A DNA stretch of 41,422 nt, taken from NCBI GenBank assembly GCA_029254005.1, contig JAQWYJ010000041.1, positions 1-41,422 on the forward strand. The letters are read 5' to 3'. A program made the position numbers and the translations under genes. Below the pieces are notes generated by a model. That model was not told the DNA's origin. It searched no databases and saw nothing but the letters and a program-made list of their open reading frames with translations. Positions 7,838 through 16,799 of the stretch are shown piece after piece. This DNA comes from Porticoccaceae bacterium. Its GTDB lineage: Bacteria > Pseudomonadota > Gammaproteobacteria > Pseudomonadales > Porticoccaceae. The number at the start of each line of letters is the position of its first letter. Positions within the stretch are counted from its first letter, which is position 1.

Positions 7838-9811
7838 TTACTCTGTAGTTTTAACCGTGGTTTTTACTGTAGATCCAGCCTCAATAAAGTTTTTTAGCTG
7901 TTGAGTCACAATGCTTTCGTTACCTACCCCATCGAAATCTCGGGTAATCAAATGATCGAATTTACTGTCCGACAGTGCTTTGGCATCCAGTGGATTTCGA
8001 ATGATTGTAGGTCTAATAAACATCATTAATACTTTTTCTCGATCGCTCTTGCCAGAGGATTTAAAAAGATTACCAAAAATCGGAATATCTCCCAGAAAAG
8101 GAACCTTTGAGTCACTTTCATCGGCACCGCCTTCTATTAGACCACCCAAAATTAGTAGCTCACCGTCTTGAATCATGACATTCGTTGCGATCGTATTTTT
8201 AGTCGTAGTAGCTCCTAATTGAGAGTTGGCAGTACCATTTTTAACTGCAGAGGACTCTTGCTCGATAGTTAAGCGAACCATATCACCCTTACTGATCTGC
8301 GGTTTCACCTTTAGCATAACACCTACTTCCTCACGATTTACTGTCGTGAAGGGATTTACACTATTTGAGTTATTAGTGTTGGCATAGCTACCGGTAGGAA
8401 AGGGAACTTCTTCACCCGAGGTGAGAGTAGCCTCTTCGTTATCCAACGTCATGGCAAAAGGTGTAGACAAGATCTTACTGCGTGAGTCTGTTTTCAGCGC
8501 TTGAACAAGCAGTCCAATACCGCGGTTTGTCTCATTATCAAAGTCTCCTACTACGCCAATAACACTCTGCGGTAATGCCCCCAGAGCAGTCGCAGAGGTC
8601 GCAGCAGATCCATCCACTGCAGCGCCCAGCAACGTTGTAAGTACTCCATCAAAATTAGATATATAGCCTCCGCGATTAGTCCCCGTAATGACCATTTGAG
8701 AACTGATATCTCTTGCTTGATCTTCTGACAATTCAGCGATTACCGCTTCAATTAATACCTGAGGACGCGCCCTATCCAATTTGGCAATCACATTTCTAAC
8801 TTCGCGAGTAACCGCAGAGGGTGCTGCTATGACCAATGCATTGTTAAGTTCATCAATTTCTACGGTGAAGGTAGTTTTCGAATCCTTACCATCACCGGCG
8901 GATTCTCCGGCAAGACGAAGAAACACATCAGAACTCAACATACTATCAATGATAGGTTTAACTTCTGCAGCTCGCGAATAATCCAAATAAATAACCTCTA
9001 CACTACCTTTTTTTGTCGAAGGTAAATCCAACAGCTCAAGTAAATTTTTAAAGGCAGTTCGGGCCATACTCGGGCCACTTATAATCACACGATTGTTCAG
9101 CCCATCTTCTACTAAAGACAGTTCTTGCTTCTGCAACTGTTTGAGTTGACCCGCAATATGTACTGCTTCTCCAGCAGAAATATAATTAAGGTTAACAACT
9201 TCCACTGCGGTCTGATCAGGATCGTCCATCTGTTGTAAAATTCGCCGAGCATTTTTCACATTACTTTTGATATCAGCAATGACTAAGTAATTACTTTGTG
9301 CAAATGCAATTAACCTAGCACCATTACTCAGTAACGGCTTAATAAGAGGAACGAGGGTTTGCGCTTGCAGATGCCTTATTTTAATAATTTCTGTTACCAA
9401 GGTATTATCACCGGTACCCCCAGCAAAATTAAATGCTTGTGTCGCAGGAAGAATTCTCACAACCGCACCGTCTTCGACGGCTTGGAATCCATTTATCTGG
9501 AGCGCTGATAATATGGCTTGATAGAGCAATGAAGCATCGATAGGCCCCGGAGAAATAATAGTTACCTTACCTTTAACTCTGGCGTCCAAAACAAAGGACT
9601 TACCCGTAATCTCTGCGACACTTTCGATGACACTACGAATATCAGCATCTCGAAAATTAATCTGCACAGTCTCAGCTGCAAATGAGTGAGTGATCAGCGA
9701 CCAACTAATGCATAACCACATGCCAAGCTTAGCCATAGAATTCCGTTTCTCGGTTTTACGGTAGTTATTATTCAGCCACATTGCTTTTTCCCGCTTATCT
9801 AGTTTATTCAT
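7838..9811 (-). CDS. gspD: Type II secretion outer-membrane secretin GspD
   Basis: GspD forms the multimeric outer-membrane channel of the secreton. After the signal peptide come the N0 domain (VQINFRDADIRSVIESVAEI), N1-N3 repeats, then the secretin core with GEEVPFPTGS, VGVMLKVKPQIS and VPFLGDIPIFGNLFKSS, and a short C-terminal tail. The frame opens at ATG 9811, 4 bases after gspC. The hydrophobic leader (KLGMWLCISWSLITHSFAAE) begins at Met26, so ATG 9736 (GAGAA upstream) or Met11 at 9779-9781 are also possible starts. I keep the longest frame because of the tight spacing to gspC. It sits after gspC and before gspA/gspB. Confidence 0.96.
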   Translation of the reverse strand: MNKLDKREKAMWLNNNYRKTEKRNSMAKLGMWLCISWSLITHSFAAETVQINFRDADIRSVIESVAEITGKSFVLDARVKGKVTIISPGPIDASLLYQAILSALQINGFQAVEDGAVVRILPATQAFNFAGGTGDNTLVTEIIKIRHLQAQTLVPLIKPLLSNGARLIAFAQSNYLVIADIKSNVKNARRILQQMDDPDQTAVEVVNLNYISAGEAVHIAGQLKQLQKQELSLVEDGLNNRVIISGPSMARTAFKNLLELLDLPSTKKGSVEVIYLDYSRAAEVKPIIDSMLSSDVFLRLAGESAGDGKDSKTTFTVEIDELNNALVIAAPSAVTREVRNVIAKLDRARPQVLIEAVIAELSEDQARDISSQMVITGTNRGGYISNFDGVLTTLLGAAVDGSAATSATALGALPQSVIGVVGDFDNETNRGIGLLVQALKTDSRSKILSTPFAMTLDNEEATLTSGEEVPFPTGSYANTNNSNSVNPFTTVNREEVGVMLKVKPQISKGDMVRLTIEQESSAVKNGTANSQLGATTTKNTIATNVMIQDGELLILGGLIEGGADESDSKVPFLGDIPIFGNLFKSSGKSDREKVLMMFIRPTIIRNPLDAKALSDSKFDHLITRDFDGVGNESIVTQQLKNFIEAGSTVKTTVKTTE

Positions 9812-9815
9812 AATG

Positions 9816-10625
9816 TTAGGGTTTTAATCCAAGTGCCGGTGCCATCTTAGCAGACAGACTTGCTGCATTGACGTATATCGTCTCTTTCGTCCCGTTGCGC
9901 ATGACAGTCACAGGTAAACTATTTGAATTACTGTAACTGATTAATTTCATTGGATTGGACATCAGATCTTGCACCGACAGGCCATCGACCTGCAGCACTA
10001 CATCGCCGTCACGGATGTCGGCCAGCATCTTCACATCAGCGGACAAATTGTTGACTTTGAGTCCCTGACCGCCGGCGACTTTTACTGGAACTGCGCCGAA
10101 CATATTCGCCAGAGCAAAGCCTTGTGTTTGCGCTTGACTAGCAGTCACAACTGGGATGCTCTCAGCCTTCATAACAGTATCAGGCTTTTTCATAAGTAGC
10201 TGTTTATTAACACCATTTTCACTTGCCAAAATCCTAAACGGTTGTATTTCAACAAGTGCAACCCCAGATTTCAACTGGTCACCTACTTTAAACACCTTCT
10301 CTGGTCGCCCTTTGAACTTTAACGTTGCAGAAGAAGCATCACCAGCAATAATAACTCCCAGTAAGTCAGCATTAAGACTTAAATCTTGAAGCACTGCACT
10401 TTGTTGAGCGACCTGAACAGCAACAGAAGAAGCGGTAGAACCAAACCAATTCCATGCCAACATTTTTACTGGTTTTGGCCTTTTAAATGACTCCAACCGA
10501 CTACTCGGTTCGGTTGTTGCTAGATTTACAATTGCTGCAATCAGAAGGATAGAAAGCAGTATTGAAAATCCTAGCGACAGCGCCCTGATAAGCTCTCGGC
10601 GGTTAAGAATATTAATGTTTAGCAA
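9816..10625 (-). CDS. gspC: Type II secretion protein GspC
   Basis: GspC links the inner-membrane platform to the secretin. The 269-aa sequence has one N-terminal membrane helix (about 14-34), a homology-region domain (about 75-145, with ADLLGVIIAGDASSATLKF and KVFKVGD) and a C-terminal PDZ domain (about 175-265, with GGQGLKVNNLS and IRDGDVVLQVDG). The start is TTG: no ATG or GTG is suitably placed, and GGAGG lies 6 bases upstream. It overlaps gspM by 14 bases. In many operons gspC comes first; here gspC-gspD come after gspM. Confidence 0.93.
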   Translation of the reverse strand: MLNINILNRRELIRALSLGFSILLSILLIAAIVNLATTEPSSRLESFKRPKPVKMLAWNWFGSTASSVAVQVAQQSAVLQDLSLNADLLGVIIAGDASSATLKFKGRPEKVFKVGDQLKSGVALVEIQPFRILASENGVNKQLLMKKPDTVMKAESIPVVTASQAQTQGFALANMFGAVPVKVAGGQGLKVNNLSADVKMLADIRDGDVVLQVDGLSVQDLMSNPMKLISYSNSNSLPVTVMRNGTKETIYVNAASLSAKMAPALGLKP

Positions 10626-11109
10626 CCAAGACCTCCATCGATCCTTTAAGCTCTAAAAGTCCTTCAGTAACAGAAACGTCCACGTCTAAGGATTTAATTT
10701 GGTAGCCCGAGCAAGCAATCTGGTATGCTAGATGCATAACACGGTTACTATCAGAACCGCTAAACTCTAACAATAAACCCTTGTTATAGTCGGATATTAA
10801 CTCTAATCTCAATTGATTTCGCCGAGCAAGTTTGGTTAATAGATCTCTTTCTGAGTCTGCCTTAACCGAAATAGTGGGGCAACTATTAGCCAGGCGTTCT
10901 ATTATTTCACGCTGCTCTTTTACCCAAAAAATATCTTGATTTACCTTTCCAATTCGTAGATTTAATTCAGCGCGTTTCTCAAACATAGGTGATATCATTA
11001 CAAAGACAAAAGTTGCTAATAACAGCCATACACCAATAATTAATAGCTGTTGTTCTCTTGGCTGCAGAAGAGCCCATTTTGTTTGCAGCGCTGCAACGGC
11101 TTTATTCAT
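10612..11109 (-). CDS. gspM: Type II secretion protein GspM
   Basis: GspM is a small bitopic inner-membrane protein that pairs with GspL to hold the GspE ATPase. The 165-aa sequence has a short cytoplasmic N terminus, one membrane helix (about 23-44, QLLIIGVWLLLATFVFVMIS) and a periplasmic ferredoxin-like domain. The ATG overlaps the gspL stop as TAATG and has AGGAGG 8 bases upstream. Primary-sequence conservation in GspM is weak; topology and position between gspL and gspC carry the call. Confidence 0.9.
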   Translation of the reverse strand: MNKAVAALQTKWALLQPREQQLLIIGVWLLLATFVFVMISPMFEKRAELNLRIGKVNQDIFWVKEQREIIERLANSCPTISVKADSERDLLTKLARRNQLRLELISDYNKGLLLEFSGSDSNRVMHLAYQIACSGYQIKSLDVDVSVTEGLLELKGSMEVLVAKH

Positions 11110-12227
11110 TAGGATGGCCTCCTTACGGCAGCCAGGGTCAAGACAAGGGTATCAGGCTCTTGCCCGGACTTTAAACTGATCTGATAGCCCGGGATACTCA
11201 ACGTCTTACTGCTTAATTTTGCTCCATTAGCCACAGTGATTTTCAGCATATTTTGATCTGCAGACAAGCTTATTAATTCACACTCACAGCCTTTCATAAT
11301 TGAATCTAGCTGAATAAGGCCGGCAATGGGCAGTGACTGCAAACTTTTTTGCTGCTCAAAAAGATCGTCTATACTGCTCTCAACACGAGATCTCACGTTG
11401 TCAGACTGGGGCTTTGGCCCATTAAATAAGCTACTATAGTGACCAACTAATTGCTGTTCTAGAATAACGACTTCCCCTTCAATAGCCTGATTGGCCGAGT
11501 AAATATAACCAATCAAACATCCAACCATCAACACCATAGAGGCCGCTACAGACCACCAATAGGACAACCAGCTGGCCTTCTGCTTTGGTTTAAAGTCAGC
11601 TGTCATTAGATTTATTACAGGAAAGGGCGCGAACTTCCAATCCACAACAGATCGATTGATGTCTGCTGTATTACTTAGATGTGCGGGCACTAAATCAGCC
11701 TCAGGTATAGAAACAGATAATCGCAGAGGGACATCTGAAGATGACAAGATCGAGTCTACCAGAGCCCATCCAACATCTGGGCTGGCCGCAAAACCCACTG
11801 ACTCTGACTGCCGAACCAATAAGCTACCTTCTCGCCAGCCAATGCTTAAAATTCCCTCTTCCCAAGGTAAGGCCAAATAATCTGGTGCCATCGCAACAGC
11901 TGAGACGCCAGCATTTTCTGCGATACGTATCCACTCACTCATGTCTTGTCGACTAACCGCAATAACCTGCAGCTGCTCACTGGTGCGACCAGCAACGACA
12001 AAATGCATGTCCTCAGCAGCCTGCAGGAGTCTATCCTCTAGCATCCATGGCAGTAAATCTGGCCATTTTCGCTCAGGCGCGCTGGGAATATCTACAAGGT
12101 GTGAACTAATACGGTCAGAGGGAATCCACACACATACATCATCCATATTTTCACTGACAGGAGGCTGTAATGGATCGACAAGATCATTTAAACGCTGATC
12201 AAGATGATACAGATGGTCAATTTTCAT
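11109..12227 (-). CDS. gspL: Type II secretion protein GspL
   Basis: GspL recruits GspE to the membrane through its cytoplasmic actin-like domain. From ATG 12227 the protein is 372 aa: a cytoplasmic part (1 to about 220, with VWIPSDRISSHLVDIPSA and a WPDLLPWMLEDRLL segment typical of GspL), a membrane helix (about 224-246) and a periplasmic domain. The frame can be read back to 12254 inside gspK. I prefer 12227 because it follows the gspK stop by 2 bases, has GGGG upstream, and removes a nine-residue non-conserved extension. Confidence 0.93.
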   Translation of the reverse strand: MKIDHLYHLDQRLNDLVDPLQPPVSENMDDVCVWIPSDRISSHLVDIPSAPERKWPDLLPWMLEDRLLQAAEDMHFVVAGRTSEQLQVIAVSRQDMSEWIRIAENAGVSAVAMAPDYLALPWEEGILSIGWREGSLLVRQSESVGFAASPDVGWALVDSILSSSDVPLRLSVSIPEADLVPAHLSNTADINRSVVDWKFAPFPVINLMTADFKPKQKASWLSYWWSVAASMVLMVGCLIGYIYSANQAIEGEVVILEQQLVGHYSSLFNGPKPQSDNVRSRVESSIDDLFEQQKSLQSLPIAGLIQLDSIMKGCECELISLSADQNMLKITVANGAKLSSKTLSIPGYQISLKSGQEPDTLVLTLAAVRRPS

Positions 12228-12229
12228 AT

Positions 12230-13429
12230 TTAGTACACCCCTACCATCACACATGCAGGTTGAACTGCAGTATTTTGTTCCTCAAGCTGTTCATCAGAAG
12301 ACATGTCTTGATCATTATTCGCAACCATTTTCTTTAACTCAGACGCCTTAGATTCGCTAGGCACCATAGACGGGATTAGAGTTATTTCACGACCCAAAAC
12401 ACGAGGACGTGACACCTGACCTGGTAGGGTCTTGCGACTAATCAAACTAGTTACTTCCATGTGCGCCTCTCCAATTTTAGCGACCAGATAGAGCTGAAAA
12501 TAATCTGTTTTATGGCTGATCAACGTGTCTGGCCATATGGTATTCGCTCTACCAACATTGGTTATGGGATCCCTAAGACCTAGAGCATCATTCAACAGGT
12601 CATGTATTTGATTGGCTCTAAAGGGCCTTCCTAACTTGACTGCATCAACAAACTGTTCTCCAAAACGTCCACCCAAGGCAAACAATAACTCATCAGAAGC
12701 AGTATTAATATTTACCGGTGTCCAAGGTCTACCTTGGCCTGATTGAGACCCTGAACGAGATGGCTCAGACAAAACCGTAATCCATGGCAATAAGGCCAAA
12801 ACCTCAGCAATAGTATATCCCGAAATATCTGCTAGTTCAGCGGATTCTACAAGAAAACTATTAGCGACAACTCTTGGCGGATTAAAGCTATCATAGTCCG
12901 GCTGTTCAGCACCCCAACTATTGACGACAGTTGAGTCATTGTCTATCCAATCAACAATGGTTGCTATCCGCGCCGGGCTTGACGGTATTTCTAAAATATC
13001 GAGCAAATTTAACCACAGCTTAGCAAAACCCATATTGTCATACTGATTAAGCTCAGATTGAAGAAGTCCCGCTTGGTAACTAGAAAAATTATTTAAGTCT
13101 ACTTTACTTTGCAAATCACTAATACAGCCGGTAAGCGTGCCACCCTCCACTGGAAGCATGGGGAGAGCCTGTGCCCATATTTCACCGTAATGATCGGCAT
13201 CATTAGTCTGCGAATTGGTAGCATCTTCTGCCAATAGTTCTATAGCCCAGCTTTCACCACTGAGCGCAATAAGCAGTGCTTGGTCTCGGTGCAGCGACGC
13301 GGCAGCCTGAGAAACCTCAAGTTGATGTCGGTAAAAAATATTTGCCAAAATCATGGTAATTGCAAGCATCAAAATCATTGCGGCAAGTAACGCAATGCCC
13401 TGCTGTCTTGAGGGAGTACCACTAATCAC
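12230..13429 (-). CDS. gspK: Type II secretion minor pseudopilin GspK
   Basis: GspK caps the pseudopilus together with GspI and GspJ. The 399-aa sequence begins with a short leader and a prepilin cleavage site G11/I12 followed by IALLAAMILMLAITMILANIF. Position +5 is alanine rather than glutamate, which is characteristic of GspK. The large globular domain contains the GspK pattern DLQSKVDLNNF and PVNINTASDELLFAL. The start is GTG, overlapping gspJ by 8 bases. The end beyond the usual domain (VANNDQDMSSDEQLEEQNTA) is acidic and probably disordered. Confidence 0.95.
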   Translation of the reverse strand: MISGTPSRQQGIALLAAMILMLAITMILANIFYRHQLEVSQAAASLHRDQALLIALSGESWAIELLAEDATNSQTNDADHYGEIWAQALPMLPVEGGTLTGCISDLQSKVDLNNFSSYQAGLLQSELNQYDNMGFAKLWLNLLDILEIPSSPARIATIVDWIDNDSTVVNSWGAEQPDYDSFNPPRVVANSFLVESAELADISGYTIAEVLALLPWITVLSEPSRSGSQSGQGRPWTPVNINTASDELLFALGGRFGEQFVDAVKLGRPFRANQIHDLLNDALGLRDPITNVGRANTIWPDTLISHKTDYFQLYLVAKIGEAHMEVTSLISRKTLPGQVSRPRVLGREITLIPSMVPSESKASELKKMVANNDQDMSSDEQLEEQNTAVQPACVMVGVY

Positions 13430-14066
13430 GAATTACCCCAGGAATTAAACGTGAGGTTTTAATATTGTTATCAGTAGTAATTGTCATGCTAATCATTCGT
13501 GGTAGGGCGTAATCAGACAAGGATGAATTAATTGGCGGCCAATCGATAGAATAGTTACGCGTATTATCAAGGTGGTTTAACTCTATTTTTGCAACATTAT
13601 CAAGTAAAACTAATGTAGCACCTTCAGTTTGCCGTGGAGAATCGGTAATGGCCCAAGAGGTTCTAATCAACTGGTTTTGATCATTTATTTTATACTCAAT
13701 ACGCCGTAGACCACTTGGATTTGATCGAAGCATAGGTCCTCCGCCGCGACTAAAACGCAAACCAAATTCGCTTGGATTGGTTAAATATGCTTTTTCTATA
13801 CCACCCAATCCATCAGCATAGGTCCTTGGTCTCATATGTAAAAGGTCACGACCAATAATTTGCCAAGCGCGCTGTAACTGTGAGTCGTTGGTCGTGTCGT
13901 TTCGACTGCGCTCATTAACGTCCATAACAACCTCCAGAGCCTGGTAAGACATCAATGATAAAATGGCTAATAGTGCCATGGAAATCAACACTTCAATAAG
14001 CGTAAACCCGGATTGTATGTATCTGCTTATTCTCATAAGCGGCGTAATCAGTACTCTGTGGGACAT
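13422..14066 (-). CDS. gspJ: Type II secretion minor pseudopilin GspJ
   Basis: GspJ is a tip pseudopilin. The 214-aa protein has a prepilin motif G/FTLIEVLISMALLAILSLM with Glu at +5, then the GspJ globular domain (QRAWQIIGRDLLHMRPR, and LRFSRGGGPM followed by a conserved RIEYKI). ATG 14066 overlaps the gspI stop as TAATG and gives a 20-residue leader. Met11 (14036) would give a more usual 10-residue leader, but has no clear ribosome-binding site. Confidence 0.94.
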   Translation of the reverse strand: MSHRVLITPLMRISRYIQSGFTLIEVLISMALLAILSLMSYQALEVVMDVNERSRNDTTNDSQLQRAWQIIGRDLLHMRPRTYADGLGGIEKAYLTNPSEFGLRFSRGGGPMLRSNPSGLRRIEYKINDQNQLIRTSWAITDSPRQTEGATLVLLDNVAKIELNHLDNTRNYSIDWPPINSSLSDYALPRMISMTITTDNNIKTSRLIPGVIRD

Positions 14067-14470
14067 TAATTACCCACCAAATAGACCGCTAAAGATCCTT
14101 GAAGACGATCACTGCCTGCAACACCAACCTGCACTTGAAACCGATAAAGATTTTCACCCATGGCTTTTTCGGTATCTAAATTCCACTGCCATTCTTGACC
14201 ACCCTGCTCATCCACACCCTTTGTCTTTAACGCCGTGCGGTCTCTTCCTGAAGTCCACCCTTTAGAGTGCTGATAGCGATTCATAAGATTATTCCAAGCA
14301 ACTTGATTAGCTAGAAACCGATCCTTCATACGAATTCTCTCATCTGCATATTGGTGAACAGCATACATAGCACTACTCAGCGTCATACTAAGAATAACCA
14401 ATGCTATGGTCACCTCTATAAGAGTAAATCCTCGTGCATAATAAGCTTGCAAACTAAATCTAGTTTTCAC
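14066..14470 (-). CDS. gspI: Type II secretion minor pseudopilin GspI
   Basis: GspI is a pseudopilus tip component. The prepilin site is G/FTLIEVTIALVILSM with Glu at +5. The frame is open back to a GTG at 14515, but I choose the GTG at 14470. It overlaps the gspH stop as GTGA, has GGAG 11 bases upstream, and gives a short basic leader of 14 residues (MKTRFSLQAYYARG) instead of a 29-residue one containing an acidic run. The product is then 134 aa, usual for GspI. Confidence 0.93.
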   Translation of the reverse strand: MKTRFSLQAYYARGFTLIEVTIALVILSMTLSSAMYAVHQYADERIRMKDRFLANQVAWNNLMNRYQHSKGWTSGRDRTALKTKGVDEQGGQEWQWNLDTEKAMGENLYRFQVQVGVAGSDRLQGSLAVYLVGN

Positions 14471-15045
14471 AACCTTTGTATCTCCATCATCATTGTTTCT
14501 TCCTGCGTATCCCACCTGTAAACATAGTTGGCATTGAAGGTATCGAAAATCAATGTCAAAGTACCCTGAGGCTCAACATAACCGTCAGGCAAAAAAACCA
14601 TGTCAGGCAAAAAATTTTGTTGTTCCTGACCATCTTCGCCAGTCCGATATTGATCCATTATCTCAGAGCTTTTTGATAAGTCCTCCGTGATCAGAGGTTC
14701 GCTATCAAGCGCACTCAAGCTCCAATCAAGACTACCGTTGTGACGCAAAATAAAAGATTCAGGTAAGGTAACTTCAACCCAGCGTTTACGATAAAAAACA
14801 ACCGGCTTTAATCCGATAATAAGCCCTGAAACCTTGTCATTTTCGCCTATCAGGCCATACGCCGCCCCCTCCAATATTGAGTGCTGCGCCGTTTGTTGTA
14901 ACCAAATAAGTAGTCTTTCCGCTTCTGACGCATAACGCCGATCGGAGGATTGATTAATTGCAAGCAGTGTAAAAGTCGACATTAGAGCAACAATTGCAAC
15001 TACTACCAACACTTCAATAAGCGTGAAACCTCGGAAATTTCTCAT
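14467..15045 (-). CDS. gspH: Type II secretion minor pseudopilin GspH
   Basis: GspH belongs to the pseudopilus shaft/tip complex. The 192-aa protein has a six-residue leader MRNFRG, cleavage before FTLIEVLVVVAIVALMSTFTLL with Glu at +5, then the GspH globular domain (EAERLLIWLQQTAQHSILEG...YGLI). It follows gspG by 42 bases with no obvious ribosome-binding site and overlaps gspI by four bases. Confidence 0.93.
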   Translation of the reverse strand: MRNFRGFTLIEVLVVVAIVALMSTFTLLAINQSSDRRYASEAERLLIWLQQTAQHSILEGAAYGLIGENDKVSGLIIGLKPVVFYRKRWVEVTLPESFILRHNGSLDWSLSALDSEPLITEDLSKSSEIMDQYRTGEDGQEQQNFLPDMVFLPDGYVEPQGTLTLIFDTFNANYVYRWDTQEETMMMEIQRL

Positions 15046-15087
15046 AAATGAAATTTGATCTATGGGTATATCTTACTCTGAGAATAT

Positions 15088-15519
15088 TTATTCATTGATA
15101 TTCCAATTTCCCCAGTCTTTATCTTGCCCCTCGCCACCTACGACTCCATCATAACCCAAAGTATAGACCTCTATCGCTTTACCATGGGTACCAGGATTAG
15201 CATAGACATAGGTTTTCTGCCATGGATCTTTAGGTAACTCATCTAAGTAGGGCCCATTCCATTGACTAGCTGAAGACCCCGAGGGTCCAGTAACCAAAAC
15301 CTCAAGACCTTGCGACTGACTGGGGTAACGGTAGTTATCAAGCCGATAAAACTTTAGTGCGCTCTCGATTTGACGGATATCCGAACCAATCCGCGTCTTT
15401 TGCGCCTTATCAACATTTTTAAACAAATTGGGCGCTATAGCCGCAATCATAAGCCCCATAATGGCGACGACAATCATCACCTCTATCAGGGTAAATCCGC
15501 TGTGCTGTTTCAGTCTCAT
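15088..15519 (-). CDS. gspG: Type II secretion major pseudopilin GspG
   Basis: GspG polymerises into the pseudopilus. The 143-aa protein has an eight-residue leader MRLKQHSG, a prepilin helix FTLIEVMIVVAIMGLMIAAI, and the GspG pattern RIGSDIRQIESALKFYRLDN, YPSQSQGLEVLV, GPYLDELPKDPW and the calcium-loop end GYDGVVGGEGQDKDWGNWN. AGGGAGA precedes the ATG. It sits 63 bases after gspF, one of the few real gaps in the operon, and that gap carries a hairpin. Confidence 0.98.
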   Translation of the reverse strand: MRLKQHSGFTLIEVMIVVAIMGLMIAAIAPNLFKNVDKAQKTRIGSDIRQIESALKFYRLDNYRYPSQSQGLEVLVTGPSGSSASQWNGPYLDELPKDPWQKTYVYANPGTHGKAIEVYTLGYDGVVGGEGQDKDWGNWNINE

Positions 15520-15545
15520 GTGTTTCTCCCTTTAAGTACCATCTC

Positions 15546-15565
15546 TGAATTTTAGACAAAATTCA
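15546..15565 (-). repeat. Inverted repeat between gspF and gspG
   Basis: TGAATTTT (15546-15553) and AAAATTCA (15558-15565) are perfect 8-bp arms around a 4-base loop. In the transcript this forms a hairpin 27 bases before the gspG start. There is no U tract after it, so it is not a normal terminator. It could be an RNA processing or stability element, or a protein site. Confidence 0.55.
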
Positions 15566-15582
15566 AAGGCAAACATTCAAGA

Positions 15583-16794
15583 TTAAATTGTATTACCCAT
15601 ATCCATAATAGGTAGCATCACTGCTGCCATAATGGCCAAAACCATGCCACCCATAATGATAATCAGAATAGGGGTGAGTAACTTTAAAAATACTTCTACC
15701 GCGTTGCTAAGCCTGGCTGAATAGTACTCCGCTACGCGTACCAACATTTTATCCAACTCGCTAGAGGCTTCACCACTGCCGACCATGTGCACTAAAAATC
15801 CACTCCCCTCTAAATTATCTTGCAGGGCCTTATGCAAACTACTGCCTTGACGCATAGCTTCAGTGACATTATCAAACTTATTTCGCAAAGCAAGATTACT
15901 AACCACCGCAGCCGAGATATTCAAGGCTGCTAATGCCGGCACACCACTATTGAGTAACACACCGAGATTACGTGACCAATCAGAGATATCTGCCATACGC
16001 ATCCAGCGGCCAACGCCTGGAAAATTGAGTAGCAATTGATGCCAGCGCAATTTGGTTTGTTGATTTTTCATCGCCTGGTAAAAAAGAACAATTGTGAGCA
16101 AAATTATCGCCACCACATAAACACCATAGTTTTGAGCAAAATTGCTAATACTAACAACTACCTCAGTGATCCATGGGAGATCTCGATTTCTACTGGCAAA
16201 TACCGCGCTTAACTTGGGGACAACCCAAACCATCATCATTGAAACAACGATGATAGAAAACCCAATTAAAGTCAGGGGATAAATCATCGCTCTAGTAATG
16301 GTTTTGCGATTCTCTGCACTAGTCTCTAACTCTGCAGATAAGCGCAACAAAATGCTATGCAAATGGCCTGTTTCTTCACCGACACCCACACCAGCAACAA
16401 TACTTTCGGGAATTTTATATGGCGATCGCCGCAAGGCCTCTGAGAAACTTCGCCCCTCTACAATCTCACTTCGCCAACTCTCAACCAAGCGTCTTTGTTT
16501 AGCCGTTTCGGCCTGCTCGATAGTCATTCTTAATGACTCTTCTAATGGCAATCCTGATTGGATCAATATAGCCTGCTGCTGAAGCAAAAGAGACAAATCT
16601 AGATTATCGACACTGCCTTGAATACCAAATCTTTTTGTCCCCGACCCATTCTGGTCACTCAACTGTGTGAGAGTGGAAGGAAGTAGATTTTTATCTTTAA
16701 TTAATCGCCGTGCTTGACGTTCAGAATCTGCAGAAATAACCCCAGAAATCTGTTTACCAAATCTATTGTAAGCGGTGTAATCAAAAGCAGGCAT
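15583..16794 (-). CDS. gspF: Type II secretion inner-membrane platform protein GspF
   Basis: GspF is the polytopic platform protein around which the pseudopilus assembles. The 403-aa protein shows the family opening FDYTAYNRFGKQISGVISAD, two homologous cytoplasmic four-helix repeats (the first with SLLLQQQAILIQSGLPLEESL), and membrane helices near 168-192, 218-238 and 372-395 (PILIIIMGGMVLAIMAAVML). It starts 5 bases after gspE. Confidence 0.97.
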   Translation of the reverse strand: MPAFDYTAYNRFGKQISGVISADSERQARRLIKDKNLLPSTLTQLSDQNGSGTKRFGIQGSVDNLDLSLLLQQQAILIQSGLPLEESLRMTIEQAETAKQRRLVESWRSEIVEGRSFSEALRRSPYKIPESIVAGVGVGEETGHLHSILLRLSAELETSAENRKTITRAMIYPLTLIGFSIIVVSMMMVWVVPKLSAVFASRNRDLPWITEVVVSISNFAQNYGVYVVAIILLTIVLFYQAMKNQQTKLRWHQLLLNFPGVGRWMRMADISDWSRNLGVLLNSGVPALAALNISAAVVSNLALRNKFDNVTEAMRQGSSLHKALQDNLEGSGFLVHMVGSGEASSELDKMLVRVAEYYSARLSNAVEVFLKLLTPILIIIMGGMVLAIMAAVMLPIMDMGNTI

Positions 16795-16799
16795 AGATA

